Positions 59,247 to 64,000 of a stretch of DNA of 64,000 nucleotides are shown here, in pieces. The DNA lies in assembly GCF_018623035.1 (NCBI RefSeq), contig NZ_CP076023.1, positions 744,001 to 808,000 of the forward strand. Reading direction: 5' to 3'. This stretch comes from Cellulomonas dongxiuzhuiae (lineage in GTDB: Bacteria; Actinomycetota; Actinomycetes; Actinomycetales; Cellulomonadaceae). The notes beneath the pieces are model-generated. The model saw only the letters and a program-made list of their open reading frames with translations, was not told the DNA's origin and ran no database searches. Position 1 is the stretch's first letter; every line of letters starts with the position of its first letter. A program made the position numbers and the translations under genes.

Positions 59247-59436
59247 GTCCACGCTCCTCGGGTTCGGGCGCGAGAGTAGCGGCTCCGTGCACCGCCGGGC
59301 CGCCCTCGTCACCCGTGGGTGGTCACCCGTCGGACCGGGCCGCGGTGCTCCGGAGGGAATCGGCGTGCGCAGCCCGGTAGCCTGGTCACCGTCTGCGGGA
59401 GTGCTCGTGGACGTGCCCGGCGCTGAAGGAGCAGGA

Positions 59437-59820
59437 GTGCCCACCGGCAAGGTCAAGTGGTTCGACACCGAGCGTGGATTCGGCTTCATCGCCAGCGACG
59501 ACGGCGGTGAGGTGTTCCTGCACGCCTCCGCGCTGCCCGTGGGGGTCAGCGACCCCAAGCCCGGCACCAAGGTCGAGTTCGGCGTGGCGGACGGGCGGCG
59601 TGGACCGCAGGCCCTGTCCGTCACCGTCCTGGACCCGGTGCCGTCGGTCGTCAAGGCCCGACGTCCTCCGGCGGAGGAGATGGCGGTCGTCGTCGAGGAC
59701 CTGATCAAGGTGCTCGACAAGATCGGCAACGACCTGCGCCGCGGCCGCTACCCCGAGGGTCAGCGCTCCGCCCAGTACGCGGCGCTGCTGCGCGGCGTGG
59801 CCGACAAGCTGGAGGCGTGA
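59437..59820 (+). CDS. Cold shock protein with C-terminal extension
   Basis: The 127-residue protein has a CSD domain in its first 65 residues: GKVKWFDTERGFGFIASDDG (RNP1 RGFGFI), then VFLHASALPVG (RNP2 VFLHAS). The rest (residues about 70-127) is a charged extension, EEMAVVVEDLIKVLDKIGNDLRRGRYPEGQRSAQYAALL, not found in CspA. It binds RNA/single-stranded DNA. The GTG at 59437 has AAGGAG upstream. Coupled to the DUF3027 gene by a GTGA overlap. Confidence 0.93.
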   Translation: MPTGKVKWFDTERGFGFIASDDGGEVFLHASALPVGVSDPKPGTKVEFGVADGRRGPQALSVTVLDPVPSVVKARRPPAEEMAVVVEDLIKVLDKIGNDLRRGRYPEGQRSAQYAALLRGVADKLEA

Positions 59821-60806
59821 GCGTGGCCGCCGTCAAGGACGCCGTCCTCGAGCGAGCCGTCGACCTCGCGCGCGAGGTCGCGCTCGAGATCGCGGAGGAG
59901 CCCGAGTACGTCGGCGAGTACCTGGGCGCGGTGCGCGAGGCGGAGCGGCTCGTGTCGCACCGGTTCGCGTGCACGGCGCGCGGCTACCGCGGCTGGGCCT
60001 GGACCGTCACCGTGGCGCGCGTGCCGCGCGGGCGCACCGCGACGGTGTGCGAGGCCGAGCTGCTGCCGGGCGAGGACGCGATCCTCGCCCGCACGTGGGT
60101 GCCCTGGTCCGAGCGGCTGCGCCCGGGCGACATCGGCCCCGGTGACGTCCTGCCGTTCCGTCCCGACGACCCGCGCCTCGAGCCGGGCTACACCCCGACC
60201 GGCGACCCCGAGGTCGACGAGGTCGCGATCGACGAGCTCGCGCTCGCGCGCGTCCGCGTGCTGTCCCCGCAGGGCCGCGACGAGGCCGCCGAGCGCTGGT
60301 ACCGCGGGTCGCGCGGCCCGGCGACGCCCGGTGCGGTCGCGTCGGCCGCCGCGTGCTGGTCGTGCGGGTTCCTCGTGCCGCTGCAGGGTTCGCTGGGCCA
60401 GCTCTTCGCGGTGTGCGCCAACGCGTGGTCGCCCGACGACGGCAAGGTCGTGAGCCTCGACCACGGCTGCGGCGCGCACTCCGAGACGGACGTCGAGCCG
60501 GTGCCCAGCGAGTGGCCCGCCTCCGACCCGCTGTTCGACGAGACGGCCATCGACGTCGTCGAGCGCGCCCCGTCGACCGCGCCGGCGACGGGCGGTCCGG
60601 CGGCGGCCGAGCCGGCAGCGACCGACCCGGCACCGACCGACCCCGCACCGACCGACCCCGAGCCCGCCGAGCCCGCGCCCGTGCCCACGGACCCCGCGCC
60701 GACGGACCCCGTCCCCGGCGAGCCGGCACCTTCCCCGACCGAGCCCGCCGACGAGCTCACCACCGAGGTCACGGACGCCGACGCGCGTCCGTCCGACGGG
60801 GCGTGA
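59817..60806 (+). CDS. DUF3027 family protein
   Basis: The 329-residue protein has a DUF3027 core (residues about 15-245: REAERLVSHRFACTARGYRGWAWTVTVARVPRGR, LLPGEDAILARTWVPWSERL, RWYRGSRGP). A zinc-like pair follows (AACWSCGFLVPLQG, then SLDHGCGAHSETDV). The C-terminal 80 residues are Pro/Ala/Asp/Thr low-complexity. Known mainly in actinobacteria, often beside csp, but its function is undefined. The start is fixed by overlap with csp, and the stop overlaps the GHKL gene (GTGA). Confidence 0.88.
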   Translation: MSVAAVKDAVLERAVDLAREVALEIAEEPEYVGEYLGAVREAERLVSHRFACTARGYRGWAWTVTVARVPRGRTATVCEAELLPGEDAILARTWVPWSERLRPGDIGPGDVLPFRPDDPRLEPGYTPTGDPEVDEVAIDELALARVRVLSPQGRDEAAERWYRGSRGPATPGAVASAAACWSCGFLVPLQGSLGQLFAVCANAWSPDDGKVVSLDHGCGAHSETDVEPVPSEWPASDPLFDETAIDVVERAPSTAPATGGPAAAEPAATDPAPTDPAPTDPEPAEPAPVPTDPAPTDPVPGEPAPSPTEPADELTTEVTDADARPSDGA

Positions 60807-63800
60807 CCACCGACGTCTTCGGCACCGCCGCGCTGCGCGCGGCCGTGCTGGAGGCGTGGCGGGCGTCGCCCGCGCGGCTGCGCGAGGACGCCAACACCGA
60901 GGAGGACCACGCCCGCGGGTACTACCGCGACCGCGTGCTGGTCGAGCTCGCGCAGAACGCCGCCGACGCGGCGACGCGCGCGGGCGTCGGTGGCCGCCTG
61001 CTGCTGCGCCTGGGCACGGCGGACGACGGCACCGCCGTGCTGGTCGCCGCCAACACGGGCGCACCCCTGGACGAGGCGGGCGTCGCGTCGCTCGCCTCCC
61101 TGCGGGCGTCGGCCAAGCGCGACGCCGGGACGGGGACCGTCGGCCGGTTCGGCGTGGGCTTCGCGGCCGTGCGGGCCGTGTCCGACGAGGTCACGGTCGC
61201 CTCGACGACGGGTGCGGTGCGGTTCTCCCTGGCCGACACGCTCCAGGTCCTCGAGGAGACCGCCGCGCACGAGGCCGCGCAGGGTCGCGGGACGCTCGCG
61301 GACGAGGTGCGCCGGCGGGACGGCTCGCTGCCGGCGCTGCGGCTGCCGTGGCCGGCGGAGGGGCGCCCGCCGTCGGGGTACGACACGGCCGTGGTCCTGG
61401 TGCTGCGCGACGAGGTCGTGCGTGACGAGGTCCGCTCGCTGCTGGAGGCCGTCGACGACGTGCTGCTGCTGGCGCTGCCCGGCCTGGTGGAGGTGCTGGT
61501 CGACGTCGAGGGGGACGCGCCGCGACGCATCGCGGACGTCCACGTCCGGTGGGACGTCCTGACGGCCGAGGGTGAGGTGCCGCTGGCGCTCGTGGCGGAC
61601 CGCCCGGTGGAGCAGCGCGCCGCGCGGTCGTGGCGGGTGACGTGGGCGCTGCCGCGCGGCGGCGACGCGCAGGCGGCGTGGCGCGGCGGGTCGCTGCCGG
61701 TGCCGCACGTCGTGCACGCCCCCACGCCCACGGACGAGCCGTGCTCGCTGCCCGCGCTGCTGGTCGCGACGCTGCCGCTGGACCCGTCCCGCCGGCACGT
61801 GGCGCCGGGGCCGCTGACCGACGAGGTGCTGGCCCACGCGGCGCGCGCGTACGCCGAGCTCGTGGGGCGCGTGGCGGCGTCGGGGCAGGACGCGACGGCG
61901 CTGGTCCCGACGGGCCTCGCGGCGGGGGAGGTGGACGCCGTGCTGCGCGAGCAGGTCCTCGAGGCGCTCGTCCGCACGCCGATGCTGGTCCCGGCGTCCC
62001 CGCAGGACGGTCTGGTACCGCCGCTGCGCGCGACGACGGTGCGCGACCTGACGGACGGCCCGGCGGCCGCGGCGCTGGGTGCGGTGGTCTCGGGCCTGGT
62101 GCGGGTGCCGCCGTCGGGTGCGGCGGCGGTGCGCGCGCTGGGCGTCGAGGAGCGCACGCTCGCGGAGGTCGTCGACGAGCTCCCGACGGGTGGCGACGTC
62201 GACTGGCCGGCCCTGTACGACGCGCTGGACGTCGCGGCGCAGGACGCGACCGCGCGCGAGGGCCTGGCGTCCCTGCCGGTGCCGCTCGTGGACGGCCGGG
62301 TGGTGCGCGGGCCGCGCGGCGTCGTGCTGCTGGACGACGACGTGACGGCCCTGGCGCCGCGGACGCTCGAGGCGCTGCGCGAGTGGGGCCTGCGGGTCGT
62401 GGACCCGGCGGCGGTGCGTCCGCTGCTGACGCGGCTCGGCGCGCAGCGGGTGGACGCCGCGGGCCTGCTGGCGCACCCGGGCCTGCGGGCCGCGGTGCTG
62501 GGCCAGGCGGACGACGACGACCTCGAGCACGCCGACGACGTGACCGCGGCGGTGCTGGACGTGGTGCGCGCGGCGGGCACGGTGCCACCGGACGCGGCGG
62601 GCTTGCTCGGCCTGCTGACGCTCGACGCGGCGGACGGCGAGCCGGCCCCCGCGCACGGGCTGGTGCTGCCCGGCGGCCCGGCGGCGCGCCTGCTGGACGA
62701 CCGGGTCCTCGCACCCGTCGCCGTGGACGTCGTCGAGCGCTGGGGGCGCGACGTCCTGGCGGCCGTGGGGGTGCGGGACGACCTGGTGGTGACGACCGTG
62801 CCGGACGTCGTGGCGGGCGTGGTCCCGGACGACGACGGCGACGACGGCGCGTCGCTCGCGGCCGCGTCGCTGGACGGCTGGGCGCAGTACGTGGACGACC
62901 TCGCGGACGTCCTGGACGTGGGCGCGTACTGCGGCGACGTCCCCGCGGTCGCGGACCTGGACGCGGTCGACGACGGGCGCTGGCCCGAGCTGCTGGTGCA
63001 CCTGGCGGGCACCCCGGCGCTGCGGGCGGCGCTCGTGACGCGGGTGCGCGGCGAGGGCGCGACGGCCACCGGCCCGTCGTACACGGCGTGGTGGCTGCGC
63101 ACGCGCGCGGGCCTGCCACTGCCCGACGTGTTCGCGCTGCCCGGGGCGGCGGGCCTGCCGGCGGCGCTCGTGCCGCCGTTGCCGGACGTGCTGGTGGGCC
63201 TGGACGCCGAGGTGCTGCGGGCGCTCGGCGGGGTCGGGTCGCTCGCGGACCTGCCGGCGACGCGGTGGCCGGCCGTGCTGGAGCGCCTGGGGCCGGTCGG
63301 GACGTCGGTGCCGCTCGACGTGGCCGGGCAGGTGTGGCGCGCGTGGGCGGCCGGTGCCGGGCCGGACGAGCCGCCCGCGGTGGTGGTGGCGCTGACGGCC
63401 CCGGGCGTGGCGCACGTCGTCGAGGACGCGGTCGTGGCCGACGACCCGCGGTGGTGGCAGCGCGCGGGTGCGGACGACGTGCCGGTCGTGCCCGTCCCCG
63501 CGGCGTCCGACGGCGACGCCCCGGGCCGGGTCGCCGACCTCCTGGACCTGCCGCTCGCGTCGTCGCAGGCGGACGAGGACGTCGCGGGCGACGGCGAGCC
63601 GGAGGACGTGCCCGACGCGCTGGTGGCGCTGCTGCCGGACGCCCCGACGGTGTGGTGGCGGCACGACGAGCTGCGCGTGGGCGGTGCGCCGGTCGGCTGG
63701 TGGGTGCTCGGTGCGGGCGCCGACGCGCAGGTCCACGCCGTGCACGTCGCCGGGCTGGCCGCGGGGCTCGCGTGGGCGACGGGCCGGTGGGGTGCGCGCG

Positions 63801-63898
63801 GCGCGGTCGAGGCGCTGCTGACGGACCCGGACGACGGCGACGCGGCGCTCGACCTCGTAATGGGAGGAATCGCCCAGCCGGGTACGAACTACCGATAA
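60803..63898 (+). CDS. Giant GHKL ATPase-fold protein (sacsin-N-terminal-like)
   Basis: The 1031-residue protein begins with a Bergerat (Hsp90/sacsin) ATP-binding domain. The N-box ELAQNAADAA has Asn52 and Asp55. The VLVAANTGAPLDEAGVASLASLRASAKR stretch follows, then GTVGRFGVGFAAVRAVSDEV (G-rich lid). The remaining 750 residues are Ala/Asp/Val-rich with no recognised domain. The C-terminus ends in GIAQPGTNYR. Neither membrane helices nor a signal are seen. Gene order csp-DUF3027-this points to one functional unit. The role is unknown; chaperone-like activity is the simplest guess. Start by GTGA overlap at 60803. Confidence 0.85.
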   Translation: MTTDVFGTAALRAAVLEAWRASPARLREDANTEEDHARGYYRDRVLVELAQNAADAATRAGVGGRLLLRLGTADDGTAVLVAANTGAPLDEAGVASLASLRASAKRDAGTGTVGRFGVGFAAVRAVSDEVTVASTTGAVRFSLADTLQVLEETAAHEAAQGRGTLADEVRRRDGSLPALRLPWPAEGRPPSGYDTAVVLVLRDEVVRDEVRSLLEAVDDVLLLALPGLVEVLVDVEGDAPRRIADVHVRWDVLTAEGEVPLALVADRPVEQRAARSWRVTWALPRGGDAQAAWRGGSLPVPHVVHAPTPTDEPCSLPALLVATLPLDPSRRHVAPGPLTDEVLAHAARAYAELVGRVAASGQDATALVPTGLAAGEVDAVLREQVLEALVRTPMLVPASPQDGLVPPLRATTVRDLTDGPAAAALGAVVSGLVRVPPSGAAAVRALGVEERTLAEVVDELPTGGDVDWPALYDALDVAAQDATAREGLASLPVPLVDGRVVRGPRGVVLLDDDVTALAPRTLEALREWGLRVVDPAAVRPLLTRLGAQRVDAAGLLAHPGLRAAVLGQADDDDLEHADDVTAAVLDVVRAAGTVPPDAAGLLGLLTLDAADGEPAPAHGLVLPGGPAARLLDDRVLAPVAVDVVERWGRDVLAAVGVRDDLVVTTVPDVVAGVVPDDDGDDGASLAAASLDGWAQYVDDLADVLDVGAYCGDVPAVADLDAVDDGRWPELLVHLAGTPALRAALVTRVRGEGATATGPSYTAWWLRTRAGLPLPDVFALPGAAGLPAALVPPLPDVLVGLDAEVLRALGGVGSLADLPATRWPAVLERLGPVGTSVPLDVAGQVWRAWAAGAGPDEPPAVVVALTAPGVAHVVEDAVVADDPRWWQRAGADDVPVVPVPAASDGDAPGRVADLLDLPLASSQADEDVAGDGEPEDVPDALVALLPDAPTVWWRHDELRVGGAPVGWWVLGAGADAQVHAVHVAGLAAGLAWATGRWGARGAVEALLTDPDDGDAALDLVMGGIAQPGTNYR

Positions 63899-63900
63899 AG

Positions 63901-63917
63901 GTCACGTTCGGGTAACG
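63901..63917. promoter_or_regulatory. MtrA-like direct repeat (GTCACG-N5-GTAACG)
   Basis: GTCACG (63901-63906) and GTAACG (63912-63917) are 11 bases apart, the OmpR-family spacing. They match the mycobacterial MtrA half-site GTCACA/GTAACG class. The same stretch also contains ACGTT-N5-AACGT as a palindrome. Confidence 0.45.
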
Positions 63918-63924
63918 TCCGCGT

Positions 63925-64000
63925 GTGCCCGTCGCCCGTCGCCGCGAGATCCGCCGCTGGCGGCAGCGTCGAGCCCACCGACGTCTCCGGGTGCGGCTGA
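63925..64000 (+). CDS. Possible N-terminus of a downstream gene (partial)
   Basis: A GTG at 63925 opens a frame running off the window edge with no stop. It codes for an extremely Arg-rich start (MPVARRREIRRWRQRRAHRR). No clear ribosome site precedes it. The real start may lie further right. If an MtrA box governs it, a cell-wall hydrolase or similar gene would fit. Confidence 0.3.
   Translation, partial: MPVARRREIRRWRQRRAHRRLRVRL

Overview
The window is very GC-rich DNA (third codon positions almost all G or C) from an actinobacterium. Mycobacterium-like XPB helicase pairing, WXG100, DUF3027, UrtABCDE and CIRCE-controlled groEL all fit Actinomycetota. The overall mix suggests Micrococcales, perhaps near Cellulomonas, but I cannot prove the genus from sequence alone. 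Coding density is high and genes are mostly joined by 1-8 base overlaps. I saw no tRNA, rRNA, insertion sequence, prophage or CRISPR.

Region 1 (1-4500) has the N-terminal part of a secreted GH15-like hydrolase, groEL with two tandem CIRCE operators, a small membrane protein with a Tyr-Gly-Ala-Pro repeat tail, and an AlaA-type aminotransferase. Region 2 (4500-18700) is a nitrogen block. A urease operon (ureA, ureB, ureC, ureF, ureG and two ureD paralogues) runs leftward. Divergent from it, the urea ABC transporter urtABCDE runs rightward, followed by a GntR/FCD regulator. The shared 220-base control region has two CCTGTATACG repeats and a GlnR-like box. Palindromes lie between the urease genes and, unusually, inside the ureF reading frame. 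Next come a small lipoprotein and a two-part NSS sodium symporter (large subunit plus a 44-residue small subunit). Region 3 (18900-22550) is a 1211-residue urea/guanidine-carboxylase-type biotin enzyme with no allophanate hydrolase beside it.

Region 4 (22550-38300) is mixed housekeeping and stress: DUF4031, WXG100, an HD-type protein, a histidine kinase/response regulator pair, a glutamine amidotransferase, PspA, a TPM-domain protein, a double GNAT, the XPB helicase with its XPB/Ssl2-like partner, a proline-rich membrane protein, and an M20 peptidase. Region 5 (38305-56909) is a 15-gene leftward exopolysaccharide cluster. It has a polyprenyl-phosphate sugar transferase, four glycosyltransferases, two polysaccharide pyruvyl transferases, a flippase, an O-antigen-ligase/Wzy-like protein, an acyltransferase, two esterases, a secreted GH5 enzyme, a beta-helix lipoprotein, and a Wzz protein fused to a BY-kinase domain that has lost its P-loop. 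Region 6 (57150-64000) holds a degenerate DksA-type protein, a large coiled-coil membrane protein, and a tightly coupled csp - DUF3027 - giant GHKL (sacsin-like) operon. A direct repeat resembling an MtrA box follows at the right edge.
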